Source of the DNA: Qipengyuania pacifica
GTDB taxonomy: Bacteria > Pseudomonadota > Alphaproteobacteria > Sphingomonadales > Sphingomonadaceae
Assembly (NCBI RefSeq): GCF_019857205.1
Contig: NZ_JAHWXO010000001.1
Coordinates: forward strand, 124,001 to 188,000
Reading direction: 5' to 3'
DNA: 64,000 nt
The notes under the pieces were generated by a model. The model saw only the letters and a list, made by a program, of their open reading frames with translations. It did not search any database and had not been told where the DNA came from. This document shows positions 25,899 to 34,438 of this stretch, one piece after another. The stretch's first letter is position 1. Every line of letters starts with the position of its first letter. Made by a program: the position numbers and the translations under genes.

Positions 25899-27110
25899 TC
25901 ACCGCAAATGGTCGAGCGGGTTCACCGGTTCCCCATTCTGCCTGAGCTCAAGGGTGACCTCGCCCGGCGCTGTCGGTGCAAGGCCGAGCGGCGACCCTGC
26001 ACCCACATTTTGCCCCACATCGACATCGAGCGTCCCGAGACCCGTCACGAGGCTGATCCACCCATTTGCATGCTCGACAATCACGATCCTACCGAATCCC
26101 CGATAAGGGCCGGCAAACGCAATCCTGCCCGCGCCCGGGGCGACGATCAGCGCGCGTGGGCGCGCCGACAATACAATCCCCGTCTGCCGTTGTCCGCTGG
26201 CCGCTGCCTCTCCGAAACCGGCCGCGATCTTGCCCGCGACCGGCAATTGGTACTGCGTGGGCGGTTCAGTGGCGCTTGGCCGCGGCGACGGGGCAGAAGA
26301 AACGCGCGCCATCCGTGGATCGGCGGGCCGCGGCAATGGCCCCGGCAAAGCAGCAAGCTGCGTGCGGAGCGATCCGGCCACTTCGAGCCGCCCTACGAGT
26401 TGATCGAGATCGATCGCCTGTTCCGCCAGGACCAGGGCCCGCTGCGCTTCACGATCGGCACCACCGGCAGCGCGTCTTGCCTTCAGGCGTTCGCTTTCCG
26501 CCAAGGCCGTGAGTTGCTTGCGGCGCTGGATCAGGGCGGCTTCGCTGTCGCGCCGATCGGCCACCGCCTGGCGTGCTTCGGCCTGAAGCGATTTGGCTCT
26601 GTCGAGATCTCCCCGCAATGCCGCTGTGCGGTTGCGAATTACAGGTATCGTGCTGTCGAGCACGGCGCGCGTATAGACGAGGTCGCGCAATGAACCGGAT
26701 TGGAGCGCGGATAACGCCAACGGGCGGCGCGACATCGACTGGAGCGCCCCGGTCAGGCGAACGAGCGGAGCCCGCCGCGCAGACAGGCGCCGATCCAGCA
26801 GTCGCCTTTCGCGATCGGTAAGCGCCAGACGGGCTTCGGCAGCAGCAATCGATGCCTCTGCCTGCTGCACCCTCGCGGCCAGAGCAGCCGCATCGGCGCG
26901 GGCCTTGGCCGAAGTCTCGCGCGAACTGGCCGCCTCGCGTTCCAGTCTTTCGCTGCGCGCGCGGGCGTTGCGCTGCTGCTGGCGCGCAGCATCGAGCGCC
27001 GCGCGCGCTTCATCCGCGCTGTCGAACCGAGAGGGTGCCTGCGCAATCGCAGGCAGGCCCAACAGACCTGCGACGGCAAATGCAGCAATGACGGCGAAGC
27101 GGCACCTCAT
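25899..27110 (-). CDS. envC: EnvC-type murein hydrolase activator (degenerate LytM domain)
   Basis: A 403-aa periplasmic protein with a signal peptide (1-24), a long alanine/arginine-rich coiled coil (about 30-250) and a C-terminal M23/LytM domain (about 290-403). The zinc ligands are missing: where active enzymes have H-x3-D there is IVLSARPRALIV, and the HxH motif is replaced by VTLELRQ. Such degenerate LytM proteins activate amidases instead of cutting peptidoglycan, in particular at division. It sits between rlmH and ctpA. Confidence 0.9.
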   Translation of the reverse strand: MRCRFAVIAAFAVAGLLGLPAIAQAPSRFDSADEARAALDAARQQQRNARARSERLEREAASSRETSAKARADAAALAARVQQAEASIAAAEARLALTDRERRLLDRRLSARRAPLVRLTGALQSMSRRPLALSALQSGSLRDLVYTRAVLDSTIPVIRNRTAALRGDLDRAKSLQAEARQAVADRRDSEAALIQRRKQLTALAESERLKARRAAGGADREAQRALVLAEQAIDLDQLVGRLEVAGSLRTQLAALPGPLPRPADPRMARVSSAPSPRPSATEPPTQYQLPVAGKIAAGFGEAAASGQRQTGIVLSARPRALIVAPGAGRIAFAGPYRGFGRIVIVEHANGWISLVTGLGTLDVDVGQNVGAGSPLGLAPTAPGEVTLELRQNGEPVNPLDHLR

Positions 27111-27128
27111 GGCGTCCGTCCTGCCCGA

Positions 27129-27557
27129 TCAGCCGCTGCGATGATAGGGGTGACCGGCAATGATGGTCGTAGCGCGGTAGAGTTGCTCCGCCAGCATGGC
27201 ACGAGCAAGCAGGTGCGGCCAGGTCGCTTTGCCGAAAGCCAGGAGCAAGTCGGCCTGGCGGCGCTCGTCTTCCGAATGCCCGTCGGCGGCGCCCAGTATG
27301 AAGCGGCATTCGCGCATACCGTCGTCCCGCCAGCGTCCGAGAATGTCCGCCAGATCTTCGGACGGGAGATCTTTCCCGCGCTCATCGAGCAGGACGGTCT
27401 TGTACGGCGTTTGCGGCTCGGGAATGCGGCCCCCGGTTTCGGGCAGTTCGGTGAATTTCACCGGCCATGTCAGCCGCTTCTCATAGCGTGCCACCAACTC
27501 CGCCTCTGGCGAGCGCGCAATTTTCCCGCGAGCGATGACATGAAGCAGAATGATCAA
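27129..27557 (-). CDS. rlmH: 23S rRNA pseudouridine(1915) N3-methyltransferase
   Basis: SPOUT-class methyltransferase acting on assembled ribosomes at position 1915 of helix 69. The 142 aa have the family's C-terminal knot: FILGAADGHSED, LLAFGKATWPHLLARAMLAEQLYRA and the ending GHPYHRSG (usually GHPYHR/KE). The start is TTG 27557 with GGGAG close upstream; no ATG is available in the right place. It is part of the nadD-rsfS-rlmH ribosome/NAD block common in bacteria. Confidence 0.94.
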   Translation of the reverse strand: MIILLHVIARGKIARSPEAELVARYEKRLTWPVKFTELPETGGRIPEPQTPYKTVLLDERGKDLPSEDLADILGRWRDDGMRECRFILGAADGHSEDERRQADLLLAFGKATWPHLLARAMLAEQLYRATTIIAGHPYHRSG

Positions 27558-27683
27558 CGCTCCCGAAATGGTGGCAGGCTCGGCTCGGTCGATCCCGGCA
27601 AAGCCAAGGTAAGGGCCCGCGCGGAGCCATTTCTCGAGGACGGTCTAAGGCCCCCGCTCTCTATCTCGAGAACGGGAAAATGA

Positions 27684-28103
27684 TTACGCCATCCCGGCGA
27701 CGGGCGGCGCATCACCGAATGCCCACATACGCTCCAGATTGTAGAAGCTGCGAACCTCCGGGCGGAAGATGTGGACGACGACATCGCCTGCATCGATCAG
27801 CACCCAGTCGGCAGCAGGCAGCCCTTCGAGCTTAACCGGACCAAAGCCTTCCTGCTTCACCTTTTCGGCAAGCTTCTGAGCCATCGCGGCGACCTGACGG
27901 GTCGAGCGGCCCGATGCGATCACCATGTGATCGGCAATGGAGCTTTTCCCTTCGAGATCGATGGTCACGACTTCCTGAGCCTGATCGTCATCGAGCTGTT
28001 CAAGCACAAGCTTGAGCAGCGGATCGGATTTTGCATCAGCCAAGGCAATCACCTTTGCCGAAGCAGTCCCGGACGAAGCCGGGCTGGTTTGCGCCTGAGT
28101 CAT
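27684..28103 (-). CDS. rsfS: Ribosomal silencing factor RsfS
   Basis: Binds ribosomal protein uL14 on the 50S subunit and blocks subunit joining in starvation. The 139 aa contain the DUF143 core (LLKLVLEQLDDDQAQEVVTIDLEGKS, IASGRSTRQVAAMAQKL, WVLIDAGDVVVHIFRPEVRSFYNLERMW). An alanine/threonine-rich N-terminal lead of ~25 residues precedes the core. I chose ATG 28103; a longer frame to 28154 runs toward nadD without a ribosome site. Confidence 0.94.
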   Translation of the reverse strand: MTQAQTSPASSGTASAKVIALADAKSDPLLKLVLEQLDDDQAQEVVTIDLEGKSSIADHMVIASGRSTRQVAAMAQKLAEKVKQEGFGPVKLEGLPAADWVLIDAGDVVVHIFRPEVRSFYNLERMWAFGDAPPVAGMA

Positions 28104-28160
28104 AGGCGAATATGTTACTCCTGATTTGAGAGGCTTGGGCCATGAAGGATACAACGCGCA

Positions 28161-28826
28161 TCATGGCGCGGTGGTTTCCTCCCCGGACGGTATCCTTCGA
28201 TGCGTCAGCTGGTCCCTCGGAGACGGCCCGGCATAGCGTAAAGCCCAATCGGGATCAGCACGGCGGATGGCCGTGGCCGATCTTTCATCGGGATCGAAAC
28301 GCAATGTCACCAGTGCCGGTGCGCTCCATTCGCCCCTATTCACAAAGCTGGGAAGAGGTACGGAAAAGCGCCTCAGCCAGGCCATCGCGGGGCTCGCGAT
28401 AGCAGCAGCATCATAGCCGGGCCTGGCGATAACCGCAATCGGCATCGTGCGTGCAATGCCGCGCCAGTCGCGCCAGCGATGGAACTGCGCCAGATTGTCC
28501 GAGCCCATCAGCCAGACGAACTCCCGTTTGGGGTATCGCCGCGTGAGGGCTCGCAATGTGTCCGCGGTGTACCGCGTGCCCAGTTCGCGTTCGATCGCCG
28601 TCACGCGGATACGCGCCCGTTTCGCTTGCGCCATCGCCGAGAGCACACGGGCGGCGAGCGGCGCCATCCCTTCTGCCGGTTTGAGCGGATTGCCGGGGGA
28701 TACCAGCCACCAGATCTCATCGAGCCGCAGCGAGCGCAGCGCGAACAGCGAAATACGACGATGGGCGCCATGTGCCGGATTGAAGCTGCCACCCAGCAGG
28801 CCGATCCGTTTGTTGATGCCGGTCAA
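28161..28826 (-). CDS. nadD: Nicotinate-nucleotide adenylyltransferase
   Basis: Converts nicotinate mononucleotide and ATP to deamido-NAD. The 221 aa carry the nucleotidyltransferase motif GGSFNPAHGAHRRIS, the WWLVSPGNPLKP substrate loop and the FVWLMGSDNLAQFHRWRDW stretch; the second ATP motif (ISST-R) is degenerate here as SATAIRRAD. The start is TTG 28826. First gene of nadD-rsfS-rlmH-envC-ctpA-dsbB-coq7. Confidence 0.92.
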   Translation of the reverse strand: MTGINKRIGLLGGSFNPAHGAHRRISLFALRSLRLDEIWWLVSPGNPLKPAEGMAPLAARVLSAMAQAKRARIRVTAIERELGTRYTADTLRALTRRYPKREFVWLMGSDNLAQFHRWRDWRGIARTMPIAVIARPGYDAAAIASPAMAWLRRFSVPLPSFVNRGEWSAPALVTLRFDPDERSATAIRRADPDWALRYAGPSPRDQLTHRRIPSGEETTAP

Positions 28827-29078
28827 ACCGGGAGCCTGTCTCGTTCAGGAAACACATGCGAGCGAAAAACAGCCCTGCGCCCAGCGAATCGATGGGGAGC
28901 GAAAAGCAAAGGCATGGGGTTTAGTTCCCGCACTCGTTCGAAAATTTGTGCGCGGCGAAACGACTCGTCCCGTTCAGGGTTCGACTCGTGGATTCTTCGG
29001 GAACCTCGATTCGATTTCATTAACATCTTTCGCTAGCGACACGCCCGGGACGTTAAAGACCATAAGGGACGGGTCGTT

Positions 29079-30236
29079 TTGAGCAAACCATTTGCCACCA
29101 CTGGCTTGGGGAATCGTGTGCGCGGCTGGTTCCCGGACCGCGAATTTTTCATGCGGTCGGAAGGCCAGGTCCGCTTCATCACCATATCGTCGAGATTGCA
29201 GATGACGGCCGCCGCTATTGCGCTGGCCGTCTTCGTTATCTGGATGACATCGATGGCCGTTGCGGGCTGGACCCAATATCGCGCCACCGCCGACCGGCTG
29301 TCATTGCTGGACCGCGAAGCGAAGGTGGCAACTGCGACCGAGCGCGTGGACGCCTATCGCAACGATATCGACGCCGTCGCCAGCGACCTCGTCAAACGGC
29401 AGGAATTCATCGAAGACATGGTCGCCTCGCTGCCAGAGGACGTGAAAGCGGTACAGAACGTCAGCGATTCGTCGGGTGAAGCGGCGGCTATGGTGGACAA
29501 GGTCAGCGTATCCATTCCCGAAGCCGGACGGCTGGCGCGGATCGAAGCGCGTCAGCTGGCTTTTGTCGAAGGCCTTACGCGTTATGCCGACTGGCGTTCA
29601 CAGCGCGCCGCAGCCGCGCTCAAGAAACTGGGCCTCAATCCCGATTCGATGATCCGCAATGCCGATCGCGGCGCGATGGGTGGTCCGCTCGAGAAATTGA
29701 CGACCGGTGCCGGCGATACCATCGATCCGCGCTTCGAACGTCTCGGTCTTTCGATTGCCCGTATGGATGCGCTCGAGCGCGGCCTTGACGGCGTACCGCA
29801 GGTCGCCCCGGCCAATGTCCAGATGGTAACATCGAGCTACGGCTATCGCCGCGACCCGTTCACCGGCGTCGCCGCCATGCACAAGGGTCTCGATTTCCGC
29901 GGGCCGACAGGTACGCCGATCTACGCCGCATCCGATGGCCGCATCAGCTTTGTCGGTCGCAAGTCGGGCTATGGCAATGTGGTGGAAATCAGCCACGGTA
30001 ACGGGCTGATGACCCGTTACGCCCATATGTCGAAATTCAACGCGAAGGTCGGTCAGACGGTCGAAGCCGGGCAGACGATCGGTGCGATCGGGTCTACCGG
30101 CCGCTCCACCGGCCCGCACCTGCACTTCGAGGTGCGAATCAACAACCGCGCGGTCAATCCGCGCACCTTTCTGGAGACAGCCCCCCATGTTCTCGAAGAA
30201 ATCCGACGAACTTCCCAGCTCGACTCCGCCAGCTAA
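29079..30236 (+). CDS. M23 family peptidoglycan endopeptidase (bactofilin-linked)
   Basis: A 385-aa membrane-anchored peptidase. One helix (about 44-66, MTAAAIALAVFVIWMTSMAVAG) is followed by a periplasmic coiled coil (70-150) and a C-terminal M23 domain with intact zinc ligands: MHKGLDF (H-x3-D), HGNGLMTRYAHM, and GPHLHFEV (HxH). The start is TTG 29079 with GGGACGGG upstream; the N-terminal WFPDREFFMRSEGQVRF is family-typical, so the long form is favoured over ATG 29151. The last 50 bases overlap the bactofilin gene. It resembles LmdC of the bactofilin shape module in other alphaproteobacteria (inference). Confidence 0.92.
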   Translation: MSKPFATTGLGNRVRGWFPDREFFMRSEGQVRFITISSRLQMTAAAIALAVFVIWMTSMAVAGWTQYRATADRLSLLDREAKVATATERVDAYRNDIDAVASDLVKRQEFIEDMVASLPEDVKAVQNVSDSSGEAAAMVDKVSVSIPEAGRLARIEARQLAFVEGLTRYADWRSQRAAAALKKLGLNPDSMIRNADRGAMGGPLEKLTTGAGDTIDPRFERLGLSIARMDALERGLDGVPQVAPANVQMVTSSYGYRRDPFTGVAAMHKGLDFRGPTGTPIYAASDGRISFVGRKSGYGNVVEISHGNGLMTRYAHMSKFNAKVGQTVEAGQTIGAIGSTGRSTGPHLHFEVRINNRAVNPRTFLETAPHVLEEIRRTSQLDSAS

Positions 30237-30642
30237 TCCGGGAAGAGATCGTATGGCCAGCAAGAGCAATTCCACCTTCTCCGTCCTCGGGTCCGATCTG
30301 ACGATCACCGGCGACATCCAGGCATCGGCCGATCTGCACATCGATGGTTCGGTCGAAGGCGACATCGCCTGTTCCTCTCTGGTGCAGGGCGAAACCAGCA
30401 CCGTTAAAGGCGCGATCAAGGCCGAGTCAGCCCGGCTGGCGGGCACTGTCGAGGGATCGATCACCGCACGCGAACTGGTAATCCTGAAATCCGCGCGGAT
30501 CATGGGCGACGTTTTCTACGACGCGCTGACCATCGAACAGGGAGCCCAGGTCGAAGGCCGGTTCGCCCACCGCGATACGAAAGCCAAGGCGGCCGCAACC
30601 CCGCAAGGTGGCACAAAGCCCGAGCTCACCGTCGCCGGCTGA
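30187..30642 (+). CDS. Bactofilin (polymer-forming cytoskeletal protein)
   Basis: A 151-aa self-assembling beta-helical cytoskeletal protein. The central DUF583 domain (about 28-125) shows the repeating LTITGDIQASADLHIDGSVEGDI, VKGAIKA, LAGTVEGSI and ILKSARIMGDVFY turns; the ends are polar and disordered. I start it at ATG 30187 (MFSKKSDEL), inside the end of the M23 gene in another frame; ATG 30253 (MASKSNS) would also keep the core. The overlapping pair M23-bactofilin suggests a localised wall-cutting module for cell shape. Confidence 0.92.
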   Translation: MFSKKSDELPSSTPPANPGRDRMASKSNSTFSVLGSDLTITGDIQASADLHIDGSVEGDIACSSLVQGETSTVKGAIKAESARLAGTVEGSITARELVILKSARIMGDVFYDALTIEQGAQVEGRFAHRDTKAKAAATPQGGTKPELTVAG

Positions 30643-30664
30643 GACCTTATTTCCCAAAAAGCAG

Positions 30665-30698
30665 AAAGGCCGCCCGCGCAGACGTGGGGCGGCCTTTT
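30665..30698 (+). terminator. Rho-independent terminator after bactofilin (probably bidirectional)
   Basis: AAAGGCCGCCC (30665-30675) pairs with GGGCGGCCTTT (30687-30697), with TTTT on the forward side. On the reverse strand a T-rich stretch also follows, so it may also end fadD transcription. Confidence 0.85.
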
Positions 30699-30748
30699 CT
30701 TATCTGACCGCAGACACGCGTCAGCGCGGATTTACGGTTGGCGACGCG

Positions 30749-32422
30749 TCAGTCGAGGACTTCGGCCCGCAATGCCTTGCGATCGAGTTTGCCGATCATC
30801 GTCTTGGGCAGTTCGTCCCGTATGACGACTTCGGCAACGCGTTCATGCTTGCCGACACGCGCATTGAGCCATTCACGTAGCTGTGGCCCGGTTGCCTCAC
30901 CCCCGTTTTCAAGCGTGACATAGGCCACGGGCACTTCGCCGCGATACCCATCGGGCCGCCCGATCACGAGCGCTTCCTTGACGGCTTCATGTTCGAGCAG
31001 GACGTCTTCGACCTGGCTGGGAAACACCTTGAATCCGCCCACGGCGATCATGTCCTTGATGCGATCGACGATTTCCAGAAAGCCGTCTTCATCCAGCGTC
31101 GCCACATCGCCGGTGCGCAGCCAGCTTTTGCCGTGGTGTTCGACGAATACGTCCTTTGCCGCTTCGGGCCTGTTCCAATAGCCCTGCATCACCTGCGGGC
31201 CGTTGATCGCCAGTTCGCCCGGCTCCCCGTCGGGTGCGATGACTGTGGGATCTTCCTTGTCGAGCAGAAGGACTTCGGTGCGCATCACGACCTGTCCGAT
31301 CGTGCCCGGCTTGCGCATGCCTTCGTAAGGATTGGCCGAAACCACACCGGAGCTTTCGGTCAGGCCATATCCTTCGACCAGCCGCACGCCGGTGGCCGCT
31401 TCGAATTTCTCGCGCAATGGCCCGGGCAGCGGTGCGCCGCCCGATATGCAGACCTTAAGCGTCGAGAGATCCGTCTTGGCCAGATCGGGATGATCGACCA
31501 GTGCCTGGAACATGGTCGGCACGCCCGGAAACCCGGTTGCGCCGTATTTTTCGATGGTTTCGAGGACCTGTCTGGTTTCGAAGCGCGGGACCATGGCGAT
31601 CGACGCGCCGGTCAGCACGGCATGGTTGAGGAGCGTGGTATTGGCGAAAACATGGAAGAAGGGCAGCGCCCCCATGAGGACTTCGCCTGCCGGATCGCCA
31701 AACGGGTTCAGGCCCGCAGTCTGCTGGGCGTTGATGGACAGATTCGCATGGGTGAGCATGGCCCCTTTCGGGGTCCCGGTTGTCCCGCCGGTATATTGCA
31801 GAAGCGCCAGCGCGTGGGGATCTTGCGCAGCAACGCCGCCCTCCAGCCGCGCCCCTTCGTCGAGCAAGTCGTTCCAGCGTAGAATGTCACGACCATAGTC
31901 GACCCTGGCAACCTTGCTACGCGCGAAGAGCCGCAGCGCAATTCCCTTCAGCGTCGGCAGCATCTTCGCCAGCGAGCTGACAACCAGAGTTTCGAGCGCC
32001 GATCCGCGCAGCACCTTGGTGGCGGTGGCATAGAGTTCAGGCACATCGACGGTCACCAGAAGCCGCGTGCCCGAATCCGCCACCTGCTGCGCGAGTTCGT
32101 CCACCGTGTAGAGTGGAGAGAAATTGACCACCACCGCACCGGCCATCATCGCTCCGTAATAGGCAGCGACGTAGCTCGGCACATTGGGCAGAAACAGGCC
32201 GACGCGATCCCCTTCGCCGATACCGCGTGCGTGCAGCGCGCGTGAAAATGCCTGCGCATCGGCATAGAGTTCGGAATATCGATAGGTACGCCCGAGAAAA
32301 TGCAGCAGCGGTGCCTGCGGCGATGCCTTGGCGCTGCGCCCGAACATATCGGGCAGGGACATCGCTTCGAAATGCGTATCCCATGCAGTCGGGTGATGGT
32401 TCGGCAGCTTGCTTACATCCAT
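30749..32422 (-). CDS. fadD: Long-chain fatty acid--CoA ligase (AMP-forming)
   Basis: Activates fatty acids to acyl-CoA through an acyl-adenylate. The 557 aa show the adenylate-forming motifs in order: YTGGTTGTPKGAMLTH (P-loop), GYGLTESSGV, and the hinge region WLRTGDVATLDEDGFLEIVDRIKDMI, then the catalytic lysine in PKTMIGKLDRKAL. It is a single gene facing the bactofilin terminator. The ribosome site at ATG 32422 is weak. It feeds beta-oxidation, which needs acyl-CoA dehydrogenase and ETF, both present in the window. Confidence 0.93.
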   Translation of the reverse strand: MDVSKLPNHHPTAWDTHFEAMSLPDMFGRSAKASPQAPLLHFLGRTYRYSELYADAQAFSRALHARGIGEGDRVGLFLPNVPSYVAAYYGAMMAGAVVVNFSPLYTVDELAQQVADSGTRLLVTVDVPELYATATKVLRGSALETLVVSSLAKMLPTLKGIALRLFARSKVARVDYGRDILRWNDLLDEGARLEGGVAAQDPHALALLQYTGGTTGTPKGAMLTHANLSINAQQTAGLNPFGDPAGEVLMGALPFFHVFANTTLLNHAVLTGASIAMVPRFETRQVLETIEKYGATGFPGVPTMFQALVDHPDLAKTDLSTLKVCISGGAPLPGPLREKFEAATGVRLVEGYGLTESSGVVSANPYEGMRKPGTIGQVVMRTEVLLLDKEDPTVIAPDGEPGELAINGPQVMQGYWNRPEAAKDVFVEHHGKSWLRTGDVATLDEDGFLEIVDRIKDMIAVGGFKVFPSQVEDVLLEHEAVKEALVIGRPDGYRGEVPVAYVTLENGGEATGPQLREWLNARVGKHERVAEVVIRDELPKTMIGKLDRKALRAEVLD

Positions 32423-32458
32423 GTCAGTAGCATGGAGTATTGTGCTATAAAGGCAAGC

Positions 32459-32493
32459 AAAAAGGCGGGAGAAGCCGCTGCTTCCCCCGCCTT
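32459..32493 (-). terminator. Rho-independent terminator of trcR
   Basis: Read on the reverse strand a 14-bp stem with one mismatch (AAGGCGGGGGAAGC against GCTTCTCCCGCCTT, 4-base loop), followed by TTTTT. It begins 25 bases after the trcR stop and shields fadD from read-through. Confidence 0.87.
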
Positions 32494-32517
32494 CGTCAAC
32501 TCTTCAGAAAGACGAGC

Positions 32518-33252
32518 TCAGGCTTCGTCGGTAGGCTCGCCTTCGCCGGCTTCCTGCGACACGCGTTTCGCTTCGAGCCAGGCTGCCGCTTCCGCTTCCT
32601 GCGCGGCTTCGGCAGCGGCCTTTTCGTTGGCATCGCGTTCGGCGCGCAGTTCTTCGATCAGCTTTTCCCGATCGCTCGAACCCTTGACCTCAACGGGCAG
32701 CGCATCGTCTTCTTCTTCGCTGACCGGCAGGTTTTTCGCGGCCTTGGCAACGACGGCGTCGAGTTCACGCTGCGAACAAAGGCCCAGCGTAACCGGATCC
32801 TTGGGCTGGATGTTCTGGATGTTCCAATGGCTGCGTTCGCGGATGGCGCCGATGGTATTGCGGGTGGTACCAATCAGCTTGCCGATCTGCGCATCCGAGA
32901 TTTCCGGATGATTGCGAAGGATCCAGGCGATGCCGTCGGGCTTGTCCTGACGCTTGGAAACGGGGGTGTAGCGCGGCCCCTTGGTCCGGCTGACTGCCAC
33001 CGGTGCGCGCTGCATCTTCAGGCGATAGTCGCTGTCCGCCTGGCCCTTTTCGATTTCGGCCAGCGTCAGTTCGCCCGAATGGACGGGATCGCGCCCGGTA
33101 TATTTGCTGCCCGCCAGATCGTCGGCCATGGCCTGTACTTCGAGGATGTGCAGACCGCAGAATTCGGCGATCTGTTCGAAGGAGAGGCCGGTATTGTCGA
33201 CCAGCCAGGTGGCGGTCGCATGCGGCATCAGCGGTTTGGGTTGGTCGGCCAT
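32518..33252 (-). CDS. trcR: Cell cycle transcriptional regulator TrcR (DUF1013)
   Basis: A 244-aa alphaproteobacterial regulator. The DUF1013 body (1-150) has two helix-turn-helix-like parts: WLVDNTGLSFEQIAEFCGLHILEV and WILRNHPEISDAQIGKLIGTTRNTIGAIRER. The C-terminal quarter is Ala/Glu-rich and coiled coil (EELRAERDANEKAAAEAAQEAEAAAW). In Caulobacter this family is called TrcR and linked to cell-cycle transcription (recalled; detail uncertain). It is a monocistronic unit with its own strong terminator. Confidence 0.88.
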   Translation of the reverse strand: MADQPKPLMPHATATWLVDNTGLSFEQIAEFCGLHILEVQAMADDLAGSKYTGRDPVHSGELTLAEIEKGQADSDYRLKMQRAPVAVSRTKGPRYTPVSKRQDKPDGIAWILRNHPEISDAQIGKLIGTTRNTIGAIRERSHWNIQNIQPKDPVTLGLCSQRELDAVVAKAAKNLPVSEEEDDALPVEVKGSSDREKLIEELRAERDANEKAAAEAAQEAEAAAWLEAKRVSQEAGEGEPTDEA

Positions 33253-33355
33253 GAATGTGCCTTTTCTCGTATCCGAAAATAGAAGGGCCGCCCCTCGCGG
33301 GACGGCCGTTACCTTGCCGATGTAGGCGACAGTCCCGGATTCGGCAAGCGTTTCG

Positions 33356-34438
33356 CTAGACGATGGGCAGTTCTTCCGCGTCGAACGCGGCGAGACCGTT
33401 CAGAAACTGCCCTGTCGCACTAGCCCAGGTAAAGCCCGCACCATAGGCAGCGCAGGCCTTCCGGTCACAGAACAGCGCCGCGGCTATGGCGCGGTCGAGA
33501 TCTTCGCACATTGCACCGACATCGTCCGTTATGATGTCGCATGGCCCTGCCACGGGATAGGCGGCAACCGGCGTGCCGCAGGCCAGCGCCTCTATCATCA
33601 CGAGGCCGAACGTATCCGTTCGGCTGGGGAAGACGAAGACGTCGGCTGCCGCATAACAGCCGGCCAGTTCGCGGCCCGTGCGGCGCCCGAGGAAATGCGC
33701 ATCGGGATATCGCGCCTTCAGGGAAGCCAGCGCCGGACCATCGCCGACCACCACCCTGGTGCCGGGATAGCTGCCTGCAAGAAATGCCTCGATGTTCTTT
33801 TCCACGGCGACCCGGCCGACATAGAGCTGGATCGGCTTGGGGAGATCGGCGAATTCGGGCGGCGGCGGCGCGTCGGGCGTAAAGCAGGACAGGTCGACCC
33901 CGCGGCTCCAGCGATGGAGGCGTGTCAGGCCATGCGCGCGCAGTTCGTCGCTGATACTTTCTGTAGCGACGAGCACCCGTTTCGCCGGGCGGTGGAACCA
34001 CTGGATATAGCGCCAGAACCATTGCGCGGGCAGGCGCGTGCGTTTCGCCAGATAATCCGGAAATTGCGTATGATAGGCCGTGGTGAAGCAGATCGAATGC
34101 CTGGCACAATAGCGCCGTGCCGTCATGCCGAGCGGGCCTTCGGTAGCGATATGGATGGCCTCCGGCGCGAAGGATCGCAGAAGACTGGCGACAGCCCCCG
34201 GCCTGGTGAAGGCAAGGCGGATTTCCGGGTAGGTCGGACAGGGAATGCTGGCGAACTGATCGGGAGAGACCACAATCACCTCGTGGCCATCCTCCCGCAA
34301 TTGCTCGCACGTCGTCGTCAGCGTGCGCACGACACCGTTCATCTGCGGGTGCCAGGCATCGGTGACGATGGCGATGCGCTGCGGGGTCTGGGGAGCAATC
34401 GACCGGGCCGGCCCGGGAATGGATTGCATCAGGGTCAT
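33356..34438 (-). CDS. GT4-type glycosyltransferase
   Basis: A 360-aa GT-B fold retaining transferase, similar to MgtA-like mannosyl/glucosyltransferases that build glycolipids. The N-terminal acceptor domain starts IVTDAWHPQMNGVVRTL. The C-terminal donor domain has LYVGRVAVEKNIEAFL, VVGDGPALASLKARYP and the E-x7-E motif in PSRTDTFGLVMIEALACGTPVAA. The ATG overlaps the stop of the LpxH-like gene (ATGA), so the two probably act together; substrate unknown. Confidence 0.88.
   Translation of the reverse strand: MTLMQSIPGPARSIAPQTPQRIAIVTDAWHPQMNGVVRTLTTTCEQLREDGHEVIVVSPDQFASIPCPTYPEIRLAFTRPGAVASLLRSFAPEAIHIATEGPLGMTARRYCARHSICFTTAYHTQFPDYLAKRTRLPAQWFWRYIQWFHRPAKRVLVATESISDELRAHGLTRLHRWSRGVDLSCFTPDAPPPPEFADLPKPIQLYVGRVAVEKNIEAFLAGSYPGTRVVVGDGPALASLKARYPDAHFLGRRTGRELAGCYAAADVFVFPSRTDTFGLVMIEALACGTPVAAYPVAGPCDIITDDVGAMCEDLDRAIAAALFCDRKACAAYGAGFTWASATGQFLNGLAAFDAEELPIV

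Noticed and set aside
28827-29078. Small reverse frames in the nadD-M23 gap (for example 28823-29026)
   Set aside because: Basic, compositionally odd translations without a ribosome site or family resemblance; the gap looks like a divergent control region. No clear promoter was found.
30082-30642. Longer bactofilin start inside the M23 gene at 30082
   Set aside because: The extra N-terminus is an out-of-frame reading of the peptidase domain; ATG 30187 or 30253 gives the normal family start.
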